From contig CAIOGZ010000017.1 in NCBI GenBank assembly GCA_903858015.1, positions 1-34,886 on the forward strand: DNA of 34,886 nucleotides, written 5' to 3'. This stretch comes from an uncultured cyanobacterium (GTDB taxonomy: Bacteria > Cyanobacteriota > Cyanobacteriia > PCC-6307 > Cyanobiaceae). A model generated the notes under the pieces. That model had not been told where the DNA came from and made no database searches. It saw only the letters and a program-made list of their open reading frames with translations. A program made the position numbers and the translations under genes. Each line of letters starts with the position of its first letter. Within the stretch, counting starts at the first letter, position 1. Positions 8,301 to 17,386 of the stretch are shown in pieces.

Positions 8301-11300
8301 TCAACCCAACTCCCCCAGCCGCCCCCGCAGCAGCTCCGCCTGGGCCTGGGCTTCGGCCAGGTTGGCCTGGCATTCGGCCACCACCTCCGCCGGCGCCTTG
8401 CCGGCAAAGTTGGGGTTGGCGAGGCGGCCGGCCAGGCCGGCGATTTCTTTTTCGGACTTGACCAGATCCTTCTGCAGCCGCTCCCGCAGGGCATCGAGGC
8501 TCTGCTGGGGCACGGTGAGACCCACCTGGGCGTCACTATCCACGATGCCCAACAGTTGGCCGGCGGTGGGCTCGGCTTCCCAGTGCAGCTCGGAGGCGCC
8601 CACCAGGCGGGCGATCTTGCCCTGGTTGGCGACCACGAAAGCCTGGCGCGCGGCGGTGGGGGTGTGGATGCCGATCGGTAACTTCTCGGAGGGTTTCACT
8701 GCCGAAAGGGCCCGCAGGTTGCGGATGGCGCGCACGGCATCGATGCCGAACTGGAAGGCGCTTTCGTGGGAGGGGTCGAGCCACTGCTGATCGGGCTGGG
8801 GCCAGCGCTGCAGGGCCAGAAATTCAGTGGCTTCGGCGCCGCTGACGGCATGCCAGAGGTCTTCGCTGAGGTGGGGCATGAGGGGGTGGAGCATCACCAG
8901 CAGGGCCTCCAGGCTGCGGGCCAGCACCCGGCGGGCGGTGGTGCGGGCGGCCGGATCATCACCGAAGAGGCGGGGTTTGGCCCACTCGATGTAGTGGTCG
9001 CAGAGGTCATTCCAGGCGAATTCATAGAGGAGCTTGGCCGCTTCGCCGAGGCGATAGCTGCCATAAAGCTCAGCGCATTGGCTACTGGTGCGCACCAGGC
9101 GCGAGAGGATATAGCGGTCTTCGCTCTCCAGTTCAGCCAGCAGCGGTTCGCCCAAGCTCGCCGGCGTCTCGCCGCCCAGGTTCATCAACGCAAACCGGGT
9201 GGCATTGAACAGCTTGTTGGCGAAGTTGCGGGCCGCCTCCACGGTGGCGGAGGTGTCGGTTTTGCGGTCGTAGTCGAGGCGGATGTCCTGGCCGGCGCCG
9301 GCCACTTCGCGCACCAGGGCGAAGCGCAGGGCATCGGCGCCGTAGCGCTCGATCAACAGCAGCGGATCGATGCCGTTGCCGGCTGATTTGCTCATCTTGC
9401 GGTTGTTTTCATCGCGCACCAGGCCGTGGATGTAGACATCGCGGAAGGGGATCCAGCTGTCGCGGTCGCCGACGGGGCGTTCAGGGGCTGCTGCTGCGGG
9501 GTGGGCTGGATCGAGGTGGTCGGGGCCGGTGCGATTGGGGTCGGCTTCGTGTAACAGGGCGCCGGCCAGCATCGTCATCCGCGCCACCCAGAAGAAGATG
9601 ATGTCGAAACCCGTCACGAGCACGTTGGTGGGGTACCACTTGGCTAGATCGGCGGCGCCGGAATCGGGCCAGCCGAGGGTGGAGAAGGGCCAGAGGCCGC
9701 TGGAAAACCAGGTGTCGAGCACGTCGGGATCCTGCTCAAGCTGCAGGGGCTGGGCCGCCGCTAGGCCGACCGCCCCTGCCGCCTGGCCCGCCGCTTGGCC
9801 CGCCGTGCCGAACTGCGCCTCTGCCTTCGCCCACGCCTCCGCCTCGTCGCGGGCCACCACATAGGGCGTGGCCTCGGTGATCACACCGCCTGTTTCACTC
9901 ACCACAAACCAGGCGGGGATGCGGTGGCCCCACCAGAGTTGGCGGCTGATGCACCAGTCGCGGATGTCGGTGAGCCAATCGCGGTAGACCTTGCTCCAGC
10001 GCTCCGGCACGAAGCGGGGCTCGGCTCCGGCGGGGTTGTCGAGGGCGGTGCGGCAGCGGGCGGCCAGGGGTTCGGTGCGCACGAACCACTGGGTGGAGAG
10101 CAGCGGCTCCACCGGCACCTTGCCGCGGTCGGAATAGGGAACGCTGTGGCGGTGGGGTTCCACCTTGACCAGCAAACCCTCCGCCTCCATCGCCGCCACC
10201 ACCGCCTGGCGCGCCTCGAAGCGATCGAGGCCGGCGAAGCGACCAGCCGCGGCATTCATCGAGCCGTCCTTGGCCATCACGGTGATCTGGGGTAGGCCGT
10301 GGCGTTGGCCGATCGCGAAATCGTTGGCGTCGTGGGCGGGGGTCACCTTGACGCAGCCGGTGCCAAAGGCCGGATCCACGTGGGGATCGGCCACGATCGG
10401 AATCTGGCGGCCCACCAGCGGCAGGCTGATGCTGCGGCCCACTAGATGCGCATAGCGGGGGTCGCTGGGATTGACGGCCACGCCGGTATCGCCCAGCATC
10501 GTTTCGGGGCGGGTGGTGGCTACCACCAGGTGGTCGATGGAGTGATCGACAGGGTGGTCGATGGGATGGTCGTTGGGGTGATCGGGCGCTGGGGCGGCCG
10601 CAGGAGCCCCAGCGGTTCCTGTGGCTCCTGTGGCTCCAGTGGGTCCATCCTCCAGCGGCGTGAGCGGATAGCGCAGATGCCAGAGCGAGCCCTCCACCTC
10701 CTTCATCTCCACCTCCAGATCACTCACCGCCGAGCCGGAGGCGGGGCACCAATTCACCAGGTATTCGCCCCGGTAGATGAGCCCCTGCTCATGCAGGCGC
10801 AGGAAGGCCTCCACCACCGATTTGTTGAGGCCGGGATCGAGGGTGAAGCGCTCCCGCTTCCAGTCGACCGAATAACCCAGCCGCCGCAACTGGCCCACGA
10901 TCGTGCCGCCGCTGTGGGCCTTCCAGGCCCAGGCCCGCTCAAAGAAGGCATCGCGGCCCAGATCCTCCTTGCTGGCACCCTCCGCCTTGATCTGCTTCTC
11001 GAGGATCGTCTGCACCGCGATCGAGGCGTGGTCGGTGCCGGGCAGGCAGAGCACGTTCTTGCCCTGCAGGCGCTGGAAGCGCACGATCGTGTCGATCAGG
11101 GCGGTATTGAAGGCGTGGCCCATGTGCAGGCTGCCGGTCACATTCGGCGGCGGGATCACCACCGCGAACGGTTCACCGGCGGCGCTGGGATCGGGATGGA
11201 AGGCCCCGGCGGCTTCCCAGGCGGCCTGCCAGCGGGCTTCGGTGCCGGCCGGGTCATAGGTCTTGGGGAGGGCGCCCTCGCCCGCAGGGGTGGGGGCGGA

Positions 11301-11318
11301 GCTGGCGGGCTCGGGCAC
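8301..11318 (-). CDS. valS: Valyl-tRNA synthetase
   Basis: A class I aminoacyl-tRNA synthetase of 1005 residues that charges tRNA-Val in the cytoplasm. The HIGH motif is HMGH (65-68) within [15 protein letters not shown]. The KMSKS motif is [15 protein letters not shown] at about residue 640. The editing domain opens with [17 protein letters not shown]. The C-terminal coiled-coil arm is intact ([17 protein letters not shown] to the end). The length is slightly above the usual 880-950, because of low-complexity insertions: a Gly/Ala/Thr and DHP/DHPI repeat just before the editing domain, and an Ala/Gly/Gln stretch before [20 protein letters not shown]. The 72-base gap upstream separates it from the next leftward gene, so it may be transcribed with it or alone. 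Confidence 0.97.
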   Translation of the reverse strand: MPEPASSAPTPAGEGALPKTYDPAGTEARWQAAWEAAGAFHPDPSAAGEPFAVVIPPPNVTGSLHMGHAFNTALIDTIVRFQRLQGKNVLCLPGTDHASIAVQTILEKQIKAEGASKEDLGRDAFFERAWAWKAHSGGTIVGQLRRLGYSVDWKRERFTLDPGLNKSVVEAFLRLHEQGLIYRGEYLVNWCPASGSAVSDLEVEMKEVEGSLWHLRYPLTPLEDGPTGATGATGTAGAPAAAPAPDHPNDHPIDHPVDHSIDHLVVATTRPETMLGDTGVAVNPSDPRYAHLVGRSISLPLVGRQIPIVADPHVDPAFGTGCVKVTPAHDANDFAIGQRHGLPQITVMAKDGSMNAAAGRFAGLDRFEARQAVVAAMEAEGLLVKVEPHRHSVPYSDRGKVPVEPLLSTQWFVRTEPLAARCRTALDNPAGAEPRFVPERWSKVYRDWLTDIRDWCISRQLWWGHRIPAWFVVSETGGVITEATPYVVARDEAEAWAKAEAQFGTAGQAAGQAAGAVGLAAAQPLQLEQDPDVLDTWFSSGLWPFSTLGWPDSGAADLAKWYPTNVLVTGFDIIFFWVARMTMLAGALLHEADPNRTGPDHLDPAHPAAAAPERPVGDRDSWIPFRDVYIHGLVRDENNRKMSKSAGNGIDPLLLIERYGADALRFALVREVAGAGQDIRLDYDRKTDTSATVEAARNFANKLFNATRFALMNLGGETPASLGEPLLAELESEDRYILSRLVRTSSQCAELYGSYRLGEAAKLLYEFAWNDLCDHYIEWAKPRLFGDDPAARTTARRVLARSLEALLVMLHPLMPHLSEDLWHAVSGAEATEFLALQRWPQPDQQWLDPSHESAFQFGIDAVRAIRNLRALSAVKPSEKLPIGIHTPTAARQAFVVANQGKIARLVGASELHWEAEPTAGQLLGIVDSDAQVGLTVPQQSLDALRERLQKDLVKSEKEIAGLAGRLANPNFAGKAPAEVVAECQANLAEAQAQAELLRGRLGELG
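10529..10588. repeat. 12-bp tandem repeats inside valS
   Basis: Five degenerate 12-base units (ggtggtcgatgg and variants) lie in frame and encode, on the minus strand, the DHPxDHPx run before the editing domain. Unit number can change without shifting the frame. Confidence 0.75.
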
Positions 11319-11390
11319 GGGGGGGCATCAGGGGTGGTCCCATCGTCTCAAAGGGGGGTGCCGGCTTGGGGCCGCTCAGCCGCTGCTGAC

Positions 11391-12716
11391 TCACTGCCCA
11401 AACTTCACCGGGATGCCAGGGCCGGTGGCATAGGTGGGCAATCCATTCATGACGGTAAATACTGTGTTCATCCGCGTATTCACTTCGGCGGGGGTGAGTT
11501 GCTGCAGGCAAGTGCGGATCGTTTTGCTGCCGCAGCCATAGGCCTCGGAGAAGCGATAGCTGGCGGCGCCCCAGCTGGTGGCCGCAGGCGTGGTGTAGTA
11601 AGTCACGAAGTCTGTGGGTTCCGTGCTGGCGGGATCGTAGTTGATCAGTTTGAAGCCAGGATTATTGGAATCAAGCGGTGTCACACCTGGGCTGCTGATC
11701 GCCACCTGCGTTACCTTTTGGCCGCTGCGGTCGTACAGAAGCCGCACTTCATCCATGTGGGTGTGGCCATAAAAGAGCCCCGTCACGGTAGCGGCATGCT
11801 GATCGACCAAGCCCAGGAACTGATCCTGCCATTTGATGCCAGTCGTAGGCAGCTGGGCCCACATCGTGGGCGTTGGCGAGCCGGTGGAAACGGCATAGGC
11901 ATCGAGGCCGGGCGGAATATGCATCAGGATATAAACCTTCTCGCCGGCTGCTGCGGCAGCTTTGAGCTGTTGCGCCAACCAAGCCATCTGGGTATTGCCG
12001 GCATCGCGTTGGCTGATGCCATCCACCGACCAATAGGTGGTTCCCCAGATGATCGTATTCAGCCCGATCAAGCGCAACCCCTCAATCGGCCGGGCGGCGT
12101 AATAGCCCAGCTTGGGATGGGGATCGGCCAGCAGACAGGGGGCTTTGCCGCACGGGCGAGCCGTATTCAAGGCTGGATAGGGATTACTGGCAGCCGGCAC
12201 CAGGCTGAAGGGTGTGGCCTCACGCCGATCGGCAAAGGAGAAATAATCACCGGCCAGTCCGTCATTATTACCCGGCACAAAGAAAAGCGGGATGCGAGAT
12301 TTAGCAACAAGATCGCGAAGATCGGCAAGGATCATCTTCATGTTGGCATTATGGCTGGTGCGCTGATTGGGCGGCAGGTAGCAGTGCTTGGAGCAGGAAT
12401 AATGGGCCGGCAAATCGCCCGTGTAGATCACAAACCGCGGCGGCTGAGCGCCATTGAGAATCGAGTCAAGCTTCAGCTTGGTGGCCCGCCAAAGCGCCAA
12501 GCCGGTATCGACGCCATAGGTTGTGGACTCGGAACTGGTGTTCAGATGGACATCGGAAAGATGCAGAATCGAGGGCTGGGCCGGGCTTGGCGTGGCGAGC
12601 ACTGCAGCACCTGTCACCGGCTGGGCGGCAGGTGTGGCTGGGACCGGCAGCCCAGACCAGAGCAAACCGATGGCCAGCAACTGCCCGCAGCGGTGATCTA
12701 ACTTGATGCCAGCCAT
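11391..12716 (-). CDS. Exported metallophosphoesterase (acid-sphingomyelinase-like family)
   Basis: The start at ATG 12716 (MAGIKLDHRCGQ) gives 441 residues and a good signal peptide (hydrophobic 12-31); an ATG ten codons upstream is the alternative. The five calcineurin-like metal-binding blocks are present in order: SDVHLN (54-59), YTGDLPAH (about 98-105), VPGNNDG (147-153), LMHIPPG, and FYGHTHMDEV. The long insert after GDLPAHYSCSKHC, with clustered Cys, and the YAARPIEGLRLIGLN segment match secreted sphingomyelinase-like phosphodiesterases. I infer a periplasmic or secreted di-metal phosphoesterase; sphingomyelin itself is an unlikely substrate in a cyanobacterium. It ends 72 bases before valS in the same direction. 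Confidence 0.9.
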   Translation of the reverse strand: MAGIKLDHRCGQLLAIGLLWSGLPVPATPAAQPVTGAAVLATPSPAQPSILHLSDVHLNTSSESTTYGVDTGLALWRATKLKLDSILNGAQPPRFVIYTGDLPAHYSCSKHCYLPPNQRTSHNANMKMILADLRDLVAKSRIPLFFVPGNNDGLAGDYFSFADRREATPFSLVPAASNPYPALNTARPCGKAPCLLADPHPKLGYYAARPIEGLRLIGLNTIIWGTTYWSVDGISQRDAGNTQMAWLAQQLKAAAAAGEKVYILMHIPPGLDAYAVSTGSPTPTMWAQLPTTGIKWQDQFLGLVDQHAATVTGLFYGHTHMDEVRLLYDRSGQKVTQVAISSPGVTPLDSNNPGFKLINYDPASTEPTDFVTYYTTPAATSWGAASYRFSEAYGCGSKTIRTCLQQLTPAEVNTRMNTVFTVMNGLPTYATGPGIPVKFGQ

Positions 12717-12945
12717 CCTGTCACTGCCGATACACGGTCGGCTCAAGACTAGAACACCTGGCTAGGGCAGCTGGGCCAGCTGATCGCAACCACGCAAGCA
12801 CCTGAGCAAACCAGCCGCTGCAATTCTGAAGTCCAGTCTGCAGCAGTGAGCGATTCACGGGCGGAACCTTAGCGGTGGGACAGCCTTGTGATCATTGGCT
12901 TTCACCATGGCCAGCGTGAGCCAGTTCGTGCTCCTGATTAACACC

Positions 12946-13716
12946 TCAAACAACGCTCAGACCACCATCCAAACGGATCACTTGGCCGCAAATGAAGTTG
13001 GAGGCAATAGAGGCAAGGAAGAGTACCAGATCAGCAACTTCCCGAGGCTCGCCGAAGCGACCAGCGGGAATTCGTGCTTTCATCGGCCCGCCTTTAGTGG
13101 CTTCTCCCCACACCTGCTGGCCCATCTCGGTGAGGATCACGGTGGGTGCAATCGCATTGGCCTGAATGTTGTAACGGCCCCACTCGGCCGCCATCGTCTG
13201 GGTAAGCAAGTTGAGCCCTCCCTTGGAAGCCGAATAGGCGGCATGTCCCTGGGGGGCCAGCACAGCGGCAACCGAAGAGATATTAATAATCTTGCCCCGC
13301 CTCTGGCCGATCATCTCGGGCACAAGCCTTTGGGAGAGCAGATAGGGTGCCCGTAAGTTGACGGCTTGGGTCTCCTCCCAGTGCTCAACGGTTGTATTCA
13401 GCAGATCTTCGACAAAAACAATGCCCGCATTATTGACGAGGATGTCGATGGTTCCGAACAGCTCCAGCGCTTGATCGGCTAGCCGCTGCGTCGCCTCAAT
13501 ACTGCGCAGATCAGCCTGCACGGCATGGCAGCGGCGGCCAAGCCGCTCGACCGCCTGTCGCGTGTGCTCTAGGCCGATCGGATCGCGCCCGCTCACCACC
13601 AGATCGGCTCCTGCAGCCGCCAAGACGGACGCAATCTCTGCACCGAGGCCCCGCGAAGCGCCTGTAACCAGGACGCGTTGATTATCAAGGCTGAAGCGGC
13701 CAGGGGCATCGGGCAT
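12946..13716 (-). CDS. SDR-family NAD(P)-dependent oxidoreductase
   Basis: A classical short-chain dehydrogenase of 256 residues. The cofactor motif TGASRGLG is at 18-25, NNAG at 95-98, and the catalytic Ser (147 or 148), Tyr161 and Lys165 lie in INISS and YSASK. The usual C-terminal end (ICGQVIRLDGGLSVV) is complete. The overall pattern is closest to gluconate 5-dehydrogenase and 3-oxoacyl-ACP-reductase-like members, but the substrate cannot be told from sequence. There is no Arg/Lys-rich NADP signature beyond VVSGRD at 40-45, so the cofactor preference is open. The neighbours on both sides do not suggest a pathway. Confidence 0.92.
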   Translation of the reverse strand: MPDAPGRFSLDNQRVLVTGASRGLGAEIASVLAAAGADLVVSGRDPIGLEHTRQAVERLGRRCHAVQADLRSIEATQRLADQALELFGTIDILVNNAGIVFVEDLLNTTVEHWEETQAVNLRAPYLLSQRLVPEMIGQRRGKIINISSVAAVLAPQGHAAYSASKGGLNLLTQTMAAEWGRYNIQANAIAPTVILTEMGQQVWGEATKGGPMKARIPAGRFGEPREVADLVLFLASIASNFICGQVIRLDGGLSVV

Positions 13717-13823
13717 CGGGATGACGTTTCGATTGATTCAGTGATCGCGCAGCCTATCATCGCTGGCCACACAAGCAGAACAGCCCCATCACACAAGCAG
13801 CCAAGATCCATTCAAAGCCGCTA

Positions 13824-14261
13824 TTAAGGAGCGACGCGGAACTCCCAACTTGAGAGTGCGGTGGGCCGATCTCCGGGGCCACGAATCATCGTGTAGACGA
13901 AGCGGCTGCCATCGGGGCTGATGAAGCTGGAGAGGGTCTGACCGTATGGATACACAGCTTTGCCGATGCAGTCGGGGCTTACGGTGTAGGTGGTACGCAT
14001 GGTGCCTCCCGCGCCACCAGTTCCACTGAAGGTCAGCTCAACACCACCCTTACCGTCATAGACCTCACGGCCGCTTTCGGCGTAGGGCTTGCCATCCAAC
14101 GTACCGATCGAACTGTAAAGGTAAGTGCCCTTCAGGGTTGCAATACTGCAACGGGCCGAGGCAGCAGCGGGCGGCTCCGCCCATGCCGCGTTGATCCCTA
14201 GCAATGGCATCAGGGGAAGCAACAGGGCGGGCAAACCCAGCAGGCGTAAACGGTCAATCAC
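13824..14261 (-). CDS. Small exported protein, unknown function
   Basis: The protein has 145 residues. A signal peptide (MIDRLRLLGLPALLLPLMPL onward, likely cleaved after NAAWA) precedes a domain that begins CSIATLKGTYLYSSIGTLDG and continues with REVYDGKGGVELTFSGTGG and TYTVSPDCIGKAVYP. Two Cys (in CSIATLK and SPDCIGK) could form a disulfide. This layout, CxxATLxGTY followed by a Gly-rich strand and a TVxPDCxG block, is shared by many small exported bacterial proteins of unknown role. It probably acts in the periplasm. The gene runs the same way as the SDR gene but is 107 bases upstream of it. Confidence 0.8.
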   Translation of the reverse strand: MIDRLRLLGLPALLLPLMPLLGINAAWAEPPAAASARCSIATLKGTYLYSSIGTLDGKPYAESGREVYDGKGGVELTFSGTGGAGGTMRTTYTVSPDCIGKAVYPYGQTLSSFISPDGSRFVYTMIRGPGDRPTALSSWEFRVAP

Positions 14262-14381
14262 TGGAACGCATCAGGCTCTCGTGAATATTCTAGCCACTCG
14301 AAAGACCATTGCCGGCCTGCGGCGGCTGGACTACATTGCTTTAGCCTATCTTGTTGAACAACCGGCCTGGCAGCGATTGTC

Positions 14382-14732
14382 TCATATCGAACGAAAAGCG
14401 AAGACGACGGAAAGCACAATACCGGCAAAGAAGCTGACGATTTGAGCGATCATGGGTCGCTTCACATTGGATTGATAGATGGATCTTTGACAGGGTTCAT
14501 TCTCCTGAGCTAGCGAGCCAGTCAAAGCCATCAGCGCGGCTAAGCCCATAGCAATCGAAACCGAGAGCAGAAACCAAGACGACTTGAGAATAAAGGCATC
14601 CAGGCTACTGGGTTGCCTCGCCAAGCCCTTGAGAAAGGCTATCTCTAGGCCAAGCAGCCCTGTAGCAAGAGTTATTAGTTGCTTGGCGGTATCAGCTGCG
14701 CTAGAGAATGCTGCTTTGGTTTGATCGTTCAT
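14382..14732 (-). CDS. Small membrane protein with three hydrophobic segments
   Basis: The protein has 116 residues. Hydrophobic segments lie at about 18-36 (LITLATGLLGLEIAFLKGL), 47-70 (FILKSSWFLLSVSIAMGLAA plus MAL) and 95-113 (AQIVSFFAGIVLSVVFAF). The loops are short and polar. I know no named family; the arrangement recalls small integral proteins found in patches across bacteria. It begins 12 bases after the stop of the gene at 14745-15122, so the two are probably one transcript. Confidence 0.7.
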   Translation of the reverse strand: MNDQTKAAFSSAADTAKQLITLATGLLGLEIAFLKGLARQPSSLDAFILKSSWFLLSVSIAMGLAALMALTGSLAQENEPCQRSIYQSNVKRPMIAQIVSFFAGIVLSVVFAFRSI

Positions 14733-14744
14733 AATTGAATCAGA

Positions 14745-15122
14745 CTAGCAGAATGGCCAAAGCGGGCAGAGATGGCGTAGGGCCATCCGAATATCCGCTC
14801 CCTGAACCATTGTGCGCTTTGGGGATCGCATCAAGCCACCGCCGGATTGCCCACCTCGACGCGCCCTCACGGTAGCAATGCGCTGAACCTCGGACAACAA
14901 GCTTTCAAAGCTCTGCATTGCAACTGCTGCGGCCTGTTCAGGTGTATCTGGCGCCAATCGACTTGAGTTACATGTAGACGGCTCATCCGCGATGGCCTTC
15001 GCCGCAAGCGACTCCAACGAAGAAAGTAGTCTTGATGCCCCAATCGTGAGGCGCAGCCTCCGATTCCGCAGGGTCAACTGAAGGGCGCGATGCAGCTTGG
15101 TCTTGGCAAGTGTTGGGTCCAT
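14745..15122 (-). CDS. Hypothetical helical protein (125 residues)
   Basis: The N-terminal 60 residues are basic and helical (KTKLHRALQLTLRNRRLRLT), followed by a stretch with paired Ala (EQAAAVAMQSFESLLSEVQR). The last 40 residues are Arg/Gly-rich with two Cys near the C-terminus (HLCPLWPFC). I recognise no domain. It stands directly upstream of the small membrane-protein gene in the same direction, which supports a real gene. Its 208-base upstream gap separates it from the divergent PKS operon. Confidence 0.5.
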   Translation of the reverse strand: MDPTLAKTKLHRALQLTLRNRRLRLTIGASRLLSSLESLAAKAIADEPSTCNSSRLAPDTPEQAAAVAMQSFESLLSEVQRIATVRARRGGQSGGGLMRSPKRTMVQGADIRMALRHLCPLWPFC

Positions 15123-15330
15123 GGTGACAGCGGTGGGATGGGCGTCCCAACTAGTTATTGACAGCTCCCGAAACCAGCATCGAGTAGCTGGCCCTGGCTG
15201 AGAAGCATGCGGGGTGGATGTTGGCAGACGGAGATCAGCCCCACCGCCTCACGCCGCCATCGATGGCACTGGTTCAACCAGGGGCCCAGCGCTGGCGAAA
15301 GCCCCCGCCGAAGTCCCTAGGCTTGGATGC

Positions 15331-16158
15331 ATGCCGATCCTCCCCTGGCCCCAGCTGGCCCAGCGTCAGCGGTTGCCGGAGCTGATGGACCAGCCCGGCC
15401 TCGATCCTGAACTGCACGCCCAGGCCCTGGTGGGCCTGCGGCGCATCAATGCGGTGAGCCGCAGTGCCGCCTGCCTGTTCGATCCGATTCGCGCCCTGGC
15501 CCGCGCCCTGCCGCCAGGCGCCGCCCCGCTGCGGCTTTTGGATGTGGCCTGTGGCGGCGGCGATCTTGCCCTCGACCTGGCGGCCCTGGCCCAGCGCCAG
15601 GGCCTGGCCCTGGCTGTGGAGGGCTGCGACATCAGTCCCCAGGCCGTCGCCCTGGCCGAGGCGAGGGCCCGCGAGCGGGGCCTAGAGGCCTCTTTTTTTG
15701 TGGCCGATGTTCTGGCAGATCCCCTGTCCGATCGCTTTGGAATCTCCGATGGTGATGGAATCTCCGATGGTGTTGGAAGCTCCGATGATGTTGATAACTG
15801 CTTTGACATCATTGTGTCGTCGCTGTTTCTGCATCACCTCGATACGGCCGATGCCGAAACCCTGTTGGCGCGCCTCGCCGCCCGCAGCCGCCAGTTGCTG
15901 TTGATCAGCGATCTGCTGCGCACGCCGCTGGGCTACGGCCTGGCCTGGGCCGGCACCCAGTTGTTGTCGCGCTCGCCGATCGTGCACATCGATGGCCTGC
16001 TGTCGGTGCGGGGCGCCTTCCAGCTAGCCGAGGTGGCGGCCATGGCCGAACGGGCCGGCCTCGATGGCGTGGAGCTGCGGCGTTGCTGGCCCGAGCGTTA
16101 CTTGCTGAGTTGGGCCCCTGCCTCAGCAGTACCAACCCCAGCGGTGCCCCGTGGTTGA
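15331..16158 (+). CDS. SAM-dependent methyltransferase of the type III PKS operon
   Basis: I choose ATG 15331 (MPILPWPQLAQRQ), giving 275 residues; an upstream ATG at 15214 would add 39 residues of no protein character. The SAM-binding motif I is LLDVACGGGDLALDLAAL (69-86), followed by the acidic EGCDISPQAVALAE. A later block is FDIIVSSLFLHHLD, and the protein ends YLLSWAP. By analogy with Streptomyces srsB and picocyanobacterial alkylresorcinol clusters, it likely methylates a phenolic lipid made by the PKS downstream. An acidic GISDGD repeat insert lies at about 137-155. Its stop overlaps the next gene's GTG by 8 bases, so translation is probably coupled. Confidence 0.85.
   Translation: MPILPWPQLAQRQRLPELMDQPGLDPELHAQALVGLRRINAVSRSAACLFDPIRALARALPPGAAPLRLLDVACGGGDLALDLAALAQRQGLALAVEGCDISPQAVALAEARARERGLEASFFVADVLADPLSDRFGISDGDGISDGVGSSDDVDNCFDIIVSSLFLHHLDTADAETLLARLAARSRQLLLISDLLRTPLGYGLAWAGTQLLSRSPIVHIDGLLSVRGAFQLAEVAAMAERAGLDGVELRRCWPERYLLSWAPASAVPTPAVPRG
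15739..15792. repeat. Three 18-bp tandem repeats within the methyltransferase gene
   Basis: Units at 15739-15756, 15757-15774 and 15775-15792 (ggaatctccgatggtgat and close variants) encode GISDGD, GISDGV and GSSDDV in frame. They sit between the SAM-binding motifs and the FDIIVSS block, so they probably form a surface loop. Confidence 0.9.
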
Positions 16159-17386
16159 TCCCTTGCCCAGCGGTCCCTTGGCCACCGGTCCCTTGCCCAG
16201 CGGTCGCTGGCCCGTGGTTGTGGTTGGGGCCGGGCCCGCCGGCGCCCTGGCCGCCCTGGGGCTCGCCCGCCAGGGGGTGCCGGTGCTGTTGGTGGAGCGG
16301 CGCCGGTTTCCCCGCTGGAAGGTGTGCGGTGCCTGCCTCAGTGGCCAGGCCCTCGCCGCCCTGGCGGAGGCCGGCCAGGCCCCCCTGCTCGATCGGCTCG
16401 GCGCCCGCCCGCTGCGCTCGGTGCAGCTGGGCCTGCAGGGGGCCGGCACGGAGCTGGCTTTGCCGGCCGGGCGGGTGCTGTCGCGGCTGGCCCTCGACCA
16501 GGGGCTGGTGCAGGCGGCCGTGGCCGCCGGCGCCACGTTGGTGCCCGAGGTGATGGCCGAGCTCGGGCCCGCCGCTCCGGGCGCCCGGGCGGTGCAGCTG
16601 CGCCGCGGCAGGGAGTGTGCCACGGTGGAGGCCGAGCTGGTGCTGGTGGCGGCGGGGCTGGCCCACCGGTGCTTACCGGAGGTGCCTGCAGCGGGCACTC
16701 GCATCCAACCGGGCTCCCGCATCGGCGCCGGCTGCCTCCTGCCTGCCGCCAACCACGGACGCCAAGACGCGGCGATCGCCGCCTATGGCGATGGCAGGCT
16801 GCACATGGCGATTGGCCGCCACGGTTATGTGGGGCTGGTGCGTCTTGAAGATGGGGCGCTGAACATCGCCGCTGCCTTTGATAGCGCTGCGCTCGCGGCG
16901 GCCGGCGGGCCTGCAGCGGCGGCCAGCCAAGTGCTCCGCGAAGCCGGCTTCGATCCCTTGCCCGCCCTGGCCCTGGCCGCCTGGCAGCGCACCCCCGCCC
17001 TGACGCGCCGCAGCCGCCCCCTGGCGGGTGATCGCTATTTGTTATTGGGCGATGCGGCTGGTTACATCGAACCGTTCACGGGCGAAGGCATGGGCTGGGC
17101 CCTGCAGGCGGCCCTCAGCAGCACCCCCCTGGCCCTCGCCGCCCTAGCCAACGGCTGGGACGACCAGCTCGCCCGCGACTGGAGCCGATCCCAGGCCGCC
17201 CTGATCGCCCGCCGCCAGCGGCTCTGCCAAACCCTGGCCCTGGTGCTGCGCCACCCCTGGAGCAGCCGCGTTCTGTTCGACGCCCTACGCCGCTGGCCCA
17301 GCCTGGCCGACCCGCTGCTGGCCTCCCTGCACCGGCCCGCCGTGCACCGCCCCGCCCTGGCGCCGCTGCCCACCCCATGCCCGTGA
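16151..17386 (+). CDS. FAD-dependent oxidoreductase (geranylgeranyl-reductase-like) of the type III PKS operon
   Basis: Begins at GTG 16151, overlapping the methyltransferase stop; 411 residues. After a repetitive N-terminus (LPSGPLATGPLPSG) comes the dinucleotide motif VVVVGAGPAGALAA (22-35), then RFPRWKVCGACLSGQ and, near 300, GDAAGYIEPFTGEGMGWALQ, the FAD-binding block of the UbiH/GGR superfamily. The enzyme would use FAD to hydroxylate or reduce the lipid. By analogy with Streptomyces SrsC, it probably oxidises the alkylresorcinol ring to a quinol or quinone. The last 10 bases overlap the PKS start. The true start could lie later, at about Arg19, since the repetitive leader is unlike the family. 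Confidence 0.88.
   Translation: MVDPLPSGPLATGPLPSGRWPVVVVGAGPAGALAALGLARQGVPVLLVERRRFPRWKVCGACLSGQALAALAEAGQAPLLDRLGARPLRSVQLGLQGAGTELALPAGRVLSRLALDQGLVQAAVAAGATLVPEVMAELGPAAPGARAVQLRRGRECATVEAELVLVAAGLAHRCLPEVPAAGTRIQPGSRIGAGCLLPAANHGRQDAAIAAYGDGRLHMAIGRHGYVGLVRLEDGALNIAAAFDSAALAAAGGPAAAASQVLREAGFDPLPALALAAWQRTPALTRRSRPLAGDRYLLLGDAAGYIEPFTGEGMGWALQAALSSTPLALAALANGWDDQLARDWSRSQAALIARRQRLCQTLALVLRHPWSSRVLFDALRRWPSLADPLLASLHRPAVHRPALAPLPTPCP

Noticed and set aside
10446..12701. Rightward open frame of 751 codons
   Set aside because: It is antisense to valS and the phosphoesterase gene; the sequence is rich in Gly/Ala/His/Arg without domains, as expected of a shadow frame in GC-rich DNA.
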